A stretch of DNA of 64,000 nucleotides from Streptomyces sp. CCM_MD2014 (GTDB lineage: Bacteria; Actinomycetota; Actinomycetes; Streptomycetales; Streptomycetaceae): contig NZ_CP009754.1 in the NCBI RefSeq assembly GCF_000772045.1, positions 5,704,001-5,768,000 on the forward strand. Reading direction: 5' to 3'. This document shows, piece by piece, positions 30,505-41,200 of the stretch. Under the pieces are notes generated by a model. It worked only from the letters and a program-made list of their open reading frames with translations, made no database searches and was not told where the DNA came from. Numbering within the stretch: position 1 is the stretch's first letter; each line of letters opens with the position of its first letter. A program made the translations under genes and the position numbers.

Positions 30505-31020
30505 TCATCTCGGCGCGACGGCTCGGAGCCATTCGGCGAGCGCGGAGAAGTCGGCGTCATCGAGGCCCTGGGCCGGCTCGACGTGGTGCAGGAGTGACGG
30601 CCCGGGGTGGCTGGCATCGACCCAGAGGCGGTCCATGGCGCCGATCTCGTCGTCGACCCAGATGAAGGGTCGGCCGGCGGCCCACTCGACCATGGGGCGA
30701 GTCTTCCAGTGGAGACCCCGCGGGGTTCCGCCCGCGTCGGCGTCCGGCCACTCCAGCAACGGCAGCCTCGGCAGGCCGATGCGCGGGGCGACTACTTCGT
30801 TCGCCTCTTCCCGCCAGGTCGTCGCCCACACGAGCCGGCAGCCCAGAGCAATGAGGCGCTCCCCGACGCCGGGGTCGAGTCGGGCCAGCAACGGGTTCCC
30901 CTGGTCGACGGTCGTCGAGGAGGCGGCAGTGACCTTTGAATGGCTGGCCGACGACCCGAACGGGATCAGTGGGCCGTCCACGTCGAGGAAAAGGAGAGGG
31001 CGCTCCGATGAGCTGGTCAC
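30505..31020 (-). CDS. HAD-superfamily-like hydrolase
   Basis: 171 aa from GTG 31020; longer in-frame starts extend into low-complexity sequence. Motif I is LLFLDVDGPL (DxD) and a late acidic pair is IWVDDEIG. The middle has the TTWREEANEV region (Thr as motif II) common in small HAD-like or polynucleotide-kinase-like phosphatases. Likely a phosphatase; substrate unknown. Confidence 0.72.
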   Translation of the reverse strand: MTSSSERPLLFLDVDGPLIPFGSSASHSKVTAASSTTVDQGNPLLARLDPGVGERLIALGCRLVWATTWREEANEVVAPRIGLPRLPLLEWPDADAGGTPRGLHWKTRPMVEWAAGRPFIWVDDEIGAMDRLWVDASHPGPSLLHHVEPAQGLDDADFSALAEWLRAVAPR

Positions 31021-31259
31021 GGCAGCACCGTAGCCCCGCGCGGCGTGGGGGCGGCACCTTCCGGCTGGGCCGTCCCCGGGCCCTGAGGGTGCCCGCGGCC
31101 GGTCGACGGCGACCGGCAGTGACGGGTGAGGGTCAGGCGGCATCCAGGAAAGGCCAGGTCAAAGGCCCCGCCGGGAACGCGTTTCCTCACAGGGGTGGCG
31201 GTGCGGCAAGATGGGGTGTATCTGCCCACCTGCCTGATCAAGCTGCCGGACGGTTTCTC

Positions 31260-32924
<1,665 letters not shown>

Positions 32925-32926
32925 TC

Positions 32927-33337
32927 TTGCGGCACATCTACCGCTGCCCACTGCGCTGGGCGGACATGGACGCGTACGGCCACGTCAACAACGTGGTCTT
33001 CCTCCGCTACCTGGAGGAGGCCCGTATCGACTTCCTGTTCCGCCCGGAGAAAGACTTCAAGCAGGGGTCCGTGGTGGCACGCCACGAGATCGACTACAAG
33101 CGCCAGCTCGTCCACCGGCACCACCCGGTCGACATCGAGCTGTGGGTCACGGAGATCAGAGCGGCTTCCTTCACGCTCACCTACGAGGTGAAGGACGGTG
33201 ACGTCGTCTACGTCCGCGCCTCCACGGTGATCGTGCCGTTCGACTTCGAGGCGCAGCGGCCCCGGCGGATCACCGCCGACGAGCGGGAGTTCCTCCAGGA
33301 GTACACGGACGCCGAGGAGGAGGCCGTCGCCGCATGA
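32927..33337 (+). CDS. Acyl-CoA thioesterase (4HBT family)
   Basis: 136 aa from TTG 32927, 2 nt after the ettA stop. Starting at an ATG 39 nt later would remove the first conserved strand. Hot-dog fold with DMDAYGHVNNVVFLRYLEEA, the 4-hydroxybenzoyl-CoA thioesterase signature with Asp/His active site, then RHEIDYKRQLVHRHHPVDIE. Hydrolyses acyl-CoA; substrate unknown. Confidence 0.88.
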   Translation: MRHIYRCPLRWADMDAYGHVNNVVFLRYLEEARIDFLFRPEKDFKQGSVVARHEIDYKRQLVHRHHPVDIELWVTEIRAASFTLTYEVKDGDVVYVRASTVIVPFDFEAQRPRRITADEREFLQEYTDAEEEAVAA

Positions 33338-34041
33338 CGGTGCTCCACCTCGCCGACGAGGGGGAGGCCGCCGACCTCGCGGCCTTCCTCTCCCGGCTGC
33401 TCCACTACGACCGTTCCGCCGCGGTGCGCCTCCAGGCGGCCGGCACGGCCCTCGCCGTCTTCGGCCGGCCGCCCTCCTTCGAGGTGCTGGCCGTGCGCAC
33501 GGTGCGGCTGGCCAAGCCGTACGAGAACGGGCTCGACGTCACGCTGGACGTGACCGTGTCCGCCGGTGAGCTGCTGGAGAGCGTGGACGAGCGGGCGGCC
33601 ACCGCCCGTGTCCCCGGTTCGGTGACCGGGCCGCCGTGGGCCGGGGTGTTGCCTCCGCGCGGCGGGTGGCGGGCCGAGCCGGGGCTGCCCGCCCCGGACG
33701 CCCTGCGCGCGCTGGTCGCCGCCGCGGTGGCGGAGTTCCGGGCGCGTACGGAGGAGCTGGCGGCCGAGGACCGTACCAGGGCCGCGCTCGACGGTATCGG
33801 GCGGGACATCTGGTCCCGGACCGTCGGCGACACCGGGCTGCCGGTGCGGGCCGTGCACGCGGCCCAGTCGCTCGGGTTCCTGCGGCCGCGTGGAGCATCC
33901 GGTCCCGGGACCGGCCCCGGCTCCGGGGAGGACGCGCCCCGGCTGTTCTCGTCCGGTGCGTGGCTGCGGCTGCGCACGCCCTTCGGGTCCGTGGCCCTGC
34001 GCAGGGCCGGGACCGGAGCCCTCGGCATCAGCGTGCGCTGA
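33334..34041 (+). CDS. 235-aa conserved Streptomyces protein, unknown function
   Basis: ATGA overlap with the thioesterase. A Leu/Ala-rich protein beginning TVLHLADEGEAADLAAFLSR with segments RLAKPYENGLDVTLDVTVSA and GIGRDIWSRTVGDTGLPVRA. Ends in a strand-rich part (AWLRLRTPFGSVALRRAGTG). No enzyme motif. It may be functionally tied to the thioesterase because the genes overlap. Family not recognised. Confidence 0.75.
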   Translation: MTVLHLADEGEAADLAAFLSRLLHYDRSAAVRLQAAGTALAVFGRPPSFEVLAVRTVRLAKPYENGLDVTLDVTVSAGELLESVDERAATARVPGSVTGPPWAGVLPPRGGWRAEPGLPAPDALRALVAAAVAEFRARTEELAAEDRTRAALDGIGRDIWSRTVGDTGLPVRAVHAAQSLGFLRPRGASGPGTGPGSGEDAPRLFSSGAWLRLRTPFGSVALRRAGTGALGISVR

Positions 34042-34080
34042 GCCCGGCCCGCCCTTCCCTTCCCGGCGGGGCCACCGGTT

Positions 34081-35040
34081 TCAGTGGTGGGGCTCGCCGT
34101 CGTCCGGGCGTACGGCGATGTGGTCGCTCTCCAGCTCCAGGGCGACGCGGTCGCGCATGCCGAGGGCCGCGGTGTAGTCGGCGGGCAGCTGGAGCCGGCC
34201 GGCACGGTCCAGCATGGCGTACTCGCGGGCCACCACCGTCTCGTGGCCGGTCTCGGCGTCCACCTCGCTGCGCCGCAGCACCTCCGTGGAGGTACGGCCG
34301 TCGCGGATGGCGACCGTGCGGCGGACCTCGCCGGCCACCGCCTGGTCGTGGGTGACGACGACGACCGTGGTGCCCAGGGCTTCGTTCGCCGTGCGGAACG
34401 CGGCGAAGATCTGTTCCGCGGTGTGGGAGTCGAGTTCACCGGTGGGTTCGTCGGCGAGCAGCACCGACGGGGAGCCCGCGAGGGCCACGGCGATGGCGAC
34501 CCGCTGCTGCTGACCGCCGGACATCTGCCGCGGGCGGCGGTCGCGGCAGTCGGCGACGCCCATCAGGTCCAGCAGCTCCAGCACGCGTTCGGCGCGCTGC
34601 GCCCGGCGTCCGCCGGTGCCGGCCAACTGCAGGGGCAGCGCCACGTTCTGGGCGGCCGTCAGGTAGGGGATGAGGTTGCGGGACGTCTGCTGCCACACGA
34701 AGCCCACGACCGTGCGGCGGTAGGCCAGGCGGTCCTTCGCCGTCATCGTCATCAGGTCGTGCCCCGCGACCCGGGCCGCCCCGGCGGTCGGCGTGTCCAG
34801 GCCGGCCAGGATGTTCATCAGGGTGGACTTGCCGCTGCCCGAGGCGCCGACCAGCGCCATCAGCTCGCCCTCGCGGACCAGGAGGTCGAGCCCCTGCAGG
34901 GCCTGCACCTCGACCCCGTCCGCGCTGAAGATCCGGACCAGGCGGTCGCAGGTGATCAGCGCGTCGTGCCCGTAGGCGGGCCGGTCACGGGACGCGGTGG
35001 CGCGGCCGGCCAGGTCGGCGAGGGTGGGGTCGGTCGTCAT
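34081..35040 (-). CDS. ABC transporter ATPase (MacB/LolD type) with AbrB-like C-terminus
   Basis: 319 aa from ATG 35040, preceded by GGAGGAGCCCCG. Walker A GASGSGKST, signature MSGGQQQRV, Walker B VLLADEPTGELD, H-loop VVTHD; the QxxRNLI-type Q-loop is present. These are the features of ATPases that power FtsX-like permeases. After the NBD (about residue 255) it continues MLDRAGRLQLPADYTAALGM then RVALELESDHIAVRP, which resembles the swapped-hairpin AbrB/SpoVT fold. Operon with the two permeases, likely exporting or remodelling envelope substrates. Confidence 0.85.
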   Translation of the reverse strand: MTTDPTLADLAGRATASRDRPAYGHDALITCDRLVRIFSADGVEVQALQGLDLLVREGELMALVGASGSGKSTLMNILAGLDTPTAGAARVAGHDLMTMTAKDRLAYRRTVVGFVWQQTSRNLIPYLTAAQNVALPLQLAGTGGRRAQRAERVLELLDLMGVADCRDRRPRQMSGGQQQRVAIAVALAGSPSVLLADEPTGELDSHTAEQIFAAFRTANEALGTTVVVVTHDQAVAGEVRRTVAIRDGRTSTEVLRRSEVDAETGHETVVAREYAMLDRAGRLQLPADYTAALGMRDRVALELESDHIAVRPDDGEPHH

Positions 35041-35053
35041 CGGGGCTCCTCCA

Positions 35054-35120
35054 GGTCTCCGTCCGTGCTCGGCCCTGCTCGGTCTCCGTCCGTGCTCCGC
35101 CGTGCTCGGTCTCCGTCCGC
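35054..35120. repeat. 2.5 copies of a 27 bp tandem repeat
   Basis: GGTCTCCGTCCGTGCTC starts at 35054, 35081 and (variant) 35108. It lies between permease stop and ATPase start. In the minus-strand frame that continues into the ATPase it reads GRRPS-x-AEH three times, so it could be an in-frame N-terminal extension, but the strong SD at 35043-35052 favours the downstream ATG. Confidence 0.8.
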
Positions 35121-35146
35121 GGTTCGTCGTACCGCCCGTCGCGCCT

Positions 35147-37891
35147 TCACCGGGCATCGCCCGCCCGCAGCTCCGTCACCGCTCCGCGCCGGCCCGACCA
35201 CCACGCCTGCAGCGCCGCCACCCCCACCGCCAGTACCAGCACCGTCACCGCCGGGACGGCCAGCCACCACGGGTCGGCACGCAGTTCCGCGCGGCCCACC
35301 GGGGAGGCCGTCGTCGACATCGCGATGGTGGTCAGGTCGATGCCGGGGGAGAGGAGCCGTACGGCCGCCCAGCCGGTCAGGACGCCGCCCAGCGCGGCGG
35401 GCAGGGCCTGCGGGAGGGACTCCAGGACCAGCAGGCGGCGGCCCTGGGCACGGGTGAGGCCCATGGTGCGCAGCCGCGCGAGGAGGGCGGCGCGTTCGGG
35501 TGCGGCGCTCGCCAGGGACAGCAGGAGGGCCAGGGCGGCGTAGCCGGCGCCGGCGGCCACGGCTGCCGTGTAGATCCGTTCCGCGCCGGACTGCAGCGGC
35601 GAGTCCACATACGTGTCGCGCTGCTCGGACCGCAGGTGGACGGTGCCGACGTCGTCCGCGGCCCGGTGCAGCGCACCCGCGTCCAGGCCGTCGCCGGTCA
35701 GCAGCAGCACGTTCGGCGGGACGGAGCCGGTGGGCAGGCCGGCCCGGTCCACGACGAGGAAGTCGTCGCCGTACACGGCCGGGGTGCGGTCGCGCACCAG
35801 CACGATCCGCAGCGTGGCGGTGTTCCCGTCGGCCAGGCGCAGCCGGAAGGCCCGGTCGCCGAACCGTTCGGCGACCGCGGGGGAGGCCAGCGCCGGCAGT
35901 ACGGCTTCCTCGGAGCCGCTTCCGGAGCCGCTTCCGGAGCCGTCCGGCCGCGTCAACGGCCCCTCGGGGAACGCGCCGAGGTCCGTCCGCCCCGCCAGTG
36001 CCGCGTAGGCACCGGGGTCCACGCCCGCGAGCGGCAGCGACTGGCGGCCGTCCGGCGTCCTGGCCAGCCAGTCGACGCCGGCCTCGGTGACCTCCCGTAC
36101 CCCGGGGACCCGCCCGAGACGGCGGGGCAGACCGGAGGGCAGCGGCTCGGCCGCCTCCACCCGGGCGTCGGCGCCCACGGCGAGCAGCGCGGCCCGGTCG
36201 CGGGCGTCGGCCACGCCGCTGAGGACCGAGCCTCCGAACGCCGCGACGGTGAACGCGGTCAGCAGCGCGAGGAGGGGCAGCACGGTGGAGGCGGAGGTCC
36301 GGCCGGCCCGGGCCAGGGCGAGCGGACCGACCGCGCCGCGCAGCCGCCGCGCCGGACGGGCCAGCCCGCGCAGCGGCAGCGGGTACAGACGCACCAGCAC
36401 CAGCGCGGCGATCACCCCGACCAGCACCGGTGCCATCGCCACCAGGTCGCCGGCGCCGTTTGTCGCGCCGCGCCGGCGCAGCGTCTCGACCGCGCCGAGG
36501 GCGAGGACCACGACCGTCAGTTCGGCGACCGTACGGCGCCGTGACGCACGGGGCGCCGCCGCGTCCCTCCGTCCGTCGTGGACGCGTACCCGGCGGTGCG
36601 CGGCGGTGGCCCGCAGCGGCAGCGCCAGGCAGGCCACGGCGATGACCGCGACGGCGGCCCACAGCGCGGGGAGCAGCCGGGCGCCGGGCAGCGTGAGCAG
36701 GGCCGCGCCGAGGCCGAGCGCTCCCGCGGGCACCGCCACGACCGCCGTCTCGGCCAGCAGCCGCCCCGCCAGGCCCGCTACGGAGGCGCCGCGAGCGCGC
36801 AGCAGGGCCAGTTCGGCACGGCGCCGGCCCGCGGCCAGACCGCCCGCCATCAGCAGGACGACGACGGCGACCGTGCCCGAGCCCGAGGCGGCGACGGAGA
36901 CCAGCGGGCCGATGTCGTCGTCGAGTCGCCCGTAGGTGGTGAGGACGTCGTCGAGGCCGGTCGTGGCCTCCGTCTGCGGGCCGGTCGTCGCGTGCAGTCG
37001 CCGCAGGGCGGGCCCGGACTCCAGGGAGGCCACGGCGGAGGCGAGCGGGTCGAGGTCGCGGCTGTGCAGGGCGTCCGGGTCGGGCGCGAGGTGCCAGTAG
37101 CGGGCCACGGGCGCCGAGCCGAGGAGCGCGGGGCCCGCCTCGGGGGCGAGCAGCAGTCCGCCGACCCAGTAGGTGGGGCTGGGGGCGCCGGCCGGTCCCG
37201 GCACGCGCCGCAGGGAGGGGGTGCGCAGCACGGGGTCGACGGACCAGTAGGCACCGTCTGGCCGCTCGGGCGTGAGGATGCCGGTGACGCGCACGGTGAG
37301 TTCGCGGTCGCCGACCACGTGGACGACCGAACCCACCTTCACGTGCAGCGTGCGGGCCGTCTCCTCGGACACCGCGGCCTCCACCCGCGTGGTCGAGGCG
37401 TCGGCCCGCCCGCCGGGGACTCTCGGCAGCCGGCCGGAGCGCAGCCGGGCGTGGCCGTCGAGACCCTGCGGGGCGGCGAGGACCATCTCGGCGGGCAGCC
37501 CGTCGGGCCGGGGCAGCCACTTCTCCGGTGAGGGCAGGCCGTCGGTGACGCGGACGCCGTAGGACGACTGCTCCTCGTCGACGACGAGCGGGCGCTCGAC
37601 GGCGCCGAGGACGGACCGGTGGTCGGCGGCGAGCCGCCGGGGCCGGAGACTGTCCTCCGCGGCCCGCGCATCCGCGCCGGGGTCGGGAGCGGCGGACACC
37701 TGGACGCCGGTCACGTCGGCCGGGGCCCGCTCGACCGCCCGGCGCAGACCGGCGTCCGCGTACCGGTCCAGCGTCCGGGGGAACGCGGCGGCCAGGAACG
37801 CGGTCACCGCCACCAGCACCGCCAGGGCGACGGCGGCACCGGGCGCGGCCCGCAGCCTGGTCCGCACCCAGGGGGCGGTGGCGGGGGTCAT
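35147..37891 (-). CDS. FtsX-like ABC permease
   Basis: 914 aa. An N-terminal TM (AVALAVLVAVTAFLAAAFPR) is followed by a large periplasmic-type (MacB-PCD-like) extracytoplasmic domain, then FtsX TM clusters (around VAASGSGTVAVVVLLMAGGL, ALLTLPGARLLPALWAAVAV) and a second set near the C-terminus (AVAAGAGYAALALLLSLASA, WLAVPAVTVLVLAVGVAALQ). Works with the ATPase downstream. Its first codons are the source of the repeated N-terminal module in the two micro-ORFs upstream, with ATGA coupling. Confidence 0.88.
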   Translation of the reverse strand: MTPATAPWVRTRLRAAPGAAVALAVLVAVTAFLAAAFPRTLDRYADAGLRRAVERAPADVTGVQVSAAPDPGADARAAEDSLRPRRLAADHRSVLGAVERPLVVDEEQSSYGVRVTDGLPSPEKWLPRPDGLPAEMVLAAPQGLDGHARLRSGRLPRVPGGRADASTTRVEAAVSEETARTLHVKVGSVVHVVGDRELTVRVTGILTPERPDGAYWSVDPVLRTPSLRRVPGPAGAPSPTYWVGGLLLAPEAGPALLGSAPVARYWHLAPDPDALHSRDLDPLASAVASLESGPALRRLHATTGPQTEATTGLDDVLTTYGRLDDDIGPLVSVAASGSGTVAVVVLLMAGGLAAGRRRAELALLRARGASVAGLAGRLLAETAVVAVPAGALGLGAALLTLPGARLLPALWAAVAVIAVACLALPLRATAAHRRVRVHDGRRDAAAPRASRRRTVAELTVVVLALGAVETLRRRGATNGAGDLVAMAPVLVGVIAALVLVRLYPLPLRGLARPARRLRGAVGPLALARAGRTSASTVLPLLALLTAFTVAAFGGSVLSGVADARDRAALLAVGADARVEAAEPLPSGLPRRLGRVPGVREVTEAGVDWLARTPDGRQSLPLAGVDPGAYAALAGRTDLGAFPEGPLTRPDGSGSGSGSGSEEAVLPALASPAVAERFGDRAFRLRLADGNTATLRIVLVRDRTPAVYGDDFLVVDRAGLPTGSVPPNVLLLTGDGLDAGALHRAADDVGTVHLRSEQRDTYVDSPLQSGAERIYTAAVAAGAGYAALALLLSLASAAPERAALLARLRTMGLTRAQGRRLLVLESLPQALPAALGGVLTGWAAVRLLSPGIDLTTIAMSTTASPVGRAELRADPWWLAVPAVTVLVLAVGVAALQAWWSGRRGAVTELRAGDAR

Positions 37892-38061
37892 CGGCCGGTA
37901 CCTCCGGCGTCCTTGAGGGTCACCGCCGTGTCCGTGCGGCGGAGGGCCAGGGCGGCCGTGGCCAGGAACGCGGTCACCGCCACCAGCACCGCCAGGGCGA
38001 CGGCGGCACCGGGCGCGGCCCGCAGCCTGGTCCGCACCCAGGGGGCGGTGGCGGGGGTCAT
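37888..38061 (-). CDS. Chimeric 57-aa micro-ORF B (permease N-terminus fused to permease C-terminus)
   Basis: ATG 38061 to TGA 37888, 57 aa. The first 33 residues equal the N-terminus of the 914-aa permease (MTPATAPWVRTRLR, then the TM AVALAVLVAVTAFL). The rest equals the C-terminus of the 1097-aa permease (TAALALRRTDTAVTLKDAGG). It overlaps its neighbours by ATGA on both sides, so it would be translated by coupling. It could make a small one-TM protein or be an inert by-product of the duplication. Confidence 0.6.
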   Translation of the reverse strand: MTPATAPWVRTRLRAAPGAAVALAVLVAVTAFLATAALALRRTDTAVTLKDAGGTGR

Positions 38062-38231
38062 CGGCCGGTACCTCCGGCGTCCTTGAGGGTCACCGCCGTG
38101 TCCGTGCGGCGGAGGGCCAGGGCGGCCGTGACCAGGAACGCGGTCACCGCCACCAGCACCGCCAGGGCGACGGCGGCACCGGGCGCGGCCCGCAGCCTGG
38201 TCCGCCCCCAGGGGGCGGTCGCGGGGGTCAT
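38058..38231 (-). CDS. Chimeric 57-aa micro-ORF A
   Basis: Same fusion as micro-ORF B with two substitutions (Gly9 for Val, Val34 for Ala). Start overlaps the stop of the 1097-aa permease and stop overlaps the start of micro-ORF B, both as ATGA. Perfect retention of start, frame and stop in two copies follows automatically from the 170 bp period (174 minus 4 nt). Confidence 0.6.
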   Translation of the reverse strand: MTPATAPWGRTRLRAAPGAAVALAVLVAVTAFLVTAALALRRTDTAVTLKDAGGTGR

Positions 38232-41200
38232 CGGCCGGTACCTCCGGCGTCCTTGAGGGTCACCGCCGTGTCCGTGCGGCGGAGGGCCAGGGCGGCCGTG
38301 ACCAGGAACGGGACGACGGAGACGCCGGCCAGCAGCAGGGCGATCCGGCCGGCCGGCAGGGCCACGTGGACGTCCGGCACGGGACGGGTGGCCCGCGGGG
38401 TCAGTACGGTCAGCGGGATCACCGCCCGGGTCAGCACCGCGCCGAGGGCGGCGCCGGTCAGCAGGGCCAGGCCGGTCAGCACGCCCTGCTCGACGGCGAC
38501 CGTACGGGCCGGCCCGCGGCGCTGGGCGCCCAGGGCGCGCAGCACGGCGAACTCCCCGCCCCGCTCGCGCAGCGACCCCGCCGCGCTCACCGCGAAGCCG
38601 ACCGCGGCCAGCGCCGCCGCCACCAGGGTCGCCGCGGCGAACGCCGCCCCGGGACCGGCGCCGAACGGGTCGTCCCGCAGCCGCTCGGCGACCTCGTCGC
38701 GCACCAGGACCTCGGCCGGTGCCGTGTCCGGGAACGCCCGCAGGCCGGCCGCCGCCTCACCGGTCTTCCCCGGCCCGGTGCGCAGCCACCACTCGGTGGG
38801 CTCGACGGCGGCGCCGTACTCGCCCTGCAGATACCGGTTCACCGCCGGCAGATCGACCAGCAGCGCGCCGCCGAACCGGGCCGAGGGAGCCTCGGGCCCG
38901 GTGCCCGGCAGCTCGCGCGCGGAGCGCACGATCCGCACCGGTACGTCGTGGCCGCCGATCGGCACCGTGACGCGCTGCCCGGTGCGGGCGCCCGCCGAGT
39001 CGAGGAAACGGTCCCCGGCCACGGCGGTCACCTCCTCCGGCTTCGGCTGTGCGACCCGCAGCCGCACGGTCAGCGTGGTCAGCCGGGAGCCGTCCGAGAG
39101 GCCCGTGACGTACTCGACGGCGAGCGGACCGGAGTCCAGCAGGCGCGGCTCGGCCGGGGCGCCCTCCGCGCCCGGTGCGCCCGGCGGCGAGGACGGTTGC
39201 GAGCCGGCCGTCCAGGCGTCCGGCAGCGGCACCGGCCGTACGGAGCCCTCGGCGTCCCCGGCCGTCACCCGCCGTACGGTCAGGCGGTGTTCCTCCTCCC
39301 GGTCCGCGGGCTGGACCACCGTGAACTCGGCGCCGGTCAGGGTGAGCGGTCCGCCGGAGACGTCCAGGCCGAGGGTGTGCTCCCGGCCGTCGGCGGCCAG
39401 CGAACCGGCGCCGAGCCGGTACGGGGTGCCCCAGCGGTCCTCGACGGTGACCGTCACGTCCGCCGACCGGGTGCCGGCCGAGGACGGGCCGGCGTTCGGC
39501 ACGGTCAGGGCCGCCGTCAGCGCGAGCCGGGTCGTGCCGGCCGGGATCCTCGCGCCGTTCGACGGCCGCCGGGGCGCCATCCCGGACAGCAGCCCGCGCG
39601 GCGACCGGTCGGCCAGGTCCGGCCGCATCAGCATCGTGTCCCGCGCGTGCGCGGTGTCCAGCGCCAGCACCGTCGCCGTCCGGTCGCCGGACAGCGGGAC
39701 CTCCGACCGCGCCGCGGGCGCGACCTGCCGTACGCCGGTGACGCCCGCGATCCGGTCGGTGCGGCCCGGGTCCGCCGTGCCGGAGGCCAGCACCCGGATC
39801 GGCGCGCCCGCGCGGAAGTCGGCCTGGTCGTCCTGCGAACGGGACCACGACGCCCCCTGCCCGATCGCCATCGTGCCCAGCGCCACGGCGAGCACCAGCA
39901 GCAGCACGGGGCCCGCCCCGCGCATCGGACGGCGGCTCAGCTGCCAGCCCGCCAGCGCCACCGCGAGACCGCGCCCGCGCGCCGCCCGGCGCTCCGCGAG
40001 CCGCGCCACCAGCGGCAGCAGCCGCAGCGCCAGTGCCGTCCCCGCCAGCAGCGCCAGCGCGGGCGTCGCCACGAACAGCGGGTCGACCCCGAGCGAGCCC
40101 GCGTCCGCCTCCTCGCCGGTCCCGGCGGCGGAGGTCTGCCGGTCAAGCTGCCAGTAGGCGATGCCCGCGATCACCAGCAGGCCCACGTCCGCGCCGGCCC
40201 GCAGCCAGCCCGGCAGCGCCCGGGAGCGGCCGCCGCCGTCGGCCTGGGGCGCGAGGGTCAACGCAGGCAGCGTCACGGCCAGGGTGCACCCGAGGGCCGC
40301 CACCGCCGCCACCAGCCACACCGTCCCGCCGGCGCCGGCCGTCGGTTCCCAGCCGAGCCCGATGCGGGCCGGCGCCCCCTGCCCGGCCGACAGCCGGACC
40401 AGCGGTCCCGCCAGCAGCGGCGCGCAGACCAGCGCGGGCACGGTCAGCAGCAGCGCCTCCAGCGCGGCCCCCGCCGCCAGCCGTGCGCGAGAGGCGCCGC
40501 GTGCCCGCAGCAGCCGCAGCTCGCCCGCCCGCTCCACGCTCAGCAGCCGCGCCACCAGCAGCAGCGTGCCGCCCGCGAGCAGGACGAGCTGCAGCGCGAT
40601 CACGAGGAGCGTGGAACGGGAGACCTCCAGCGACCGGTCGAGACGCTCCAGGATCGCCGGCAGGTCGGTCGTCGCCGCGGTGGTGCCGCTGAGCACCTTC
40701 TGCTCGCGCAGCCACTCCATGCCGCTTTGGGCCGCATCCCCGAGGGCTTCGGCCCGCCCGGCCGTGAGCGACGCGTAGTCCGCCGTCACCAGCCACCCGG
40801 ACGCCCCCGCGCTGACCCGGCCGCCGCTCAGTACGCCCGGCGGGGCGAGCAGCGGCCCGTACGTCGTGAAGCCGCCCTGCTTCACCCCGCGGCCGTCCAG
40901 GTCGTCGAGGCGCCAGTACGGCGACCCGGTGTCCACCGGCCGGTACAGGCCGCTCACCACGACGCGGACGGCCGGACCGTCGAGCCGGTCGGTGAGGGTG
41001 AGCCGGTCGCCCGTACCGACGCCGACGCGCTCGGCGGCGGCCACCGGCACCGCCACCTCGACCGTGCCGCCGTCGGCCCCCGCCACGGGCATGCGGCCCT
41101 GCTCGACGCGGACCTGCGTGGGATCCAGCGCCGCGAAGAACGTCAGATCGGGGTCGCCGGACCGCTCGGTCGGCGGCCGCGGGGAGCCGGGCAGCGCGTA

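Larger units (their letters stand above)
37791..38300. repeat. Three 170 bp tandem repeats at the permease junction
   Basis: Units start at 37791, 37961 and 38131, and the last ends inside the 3' end of the upstream permease (38300). Each unit contains the 5' end of one permease gene and the 3' end of the other. Copies differ by only a few bases (for example GCCAGGAACG versus ACCAGGAACG). A recent duplication by recombination between GTGACCGCGTTCCTG-like stretches of the two genes explains it; assembly error is the alternative. Confidence 0.92.

Noticed and set aside
34042..34080. Terminator between the 235-aa gene and the ABC ATPase
   Set aside because: The G/C pairing present (GGCCCGCC with GGCGGGGCC) needs a bulge and could be chance in this base composition.
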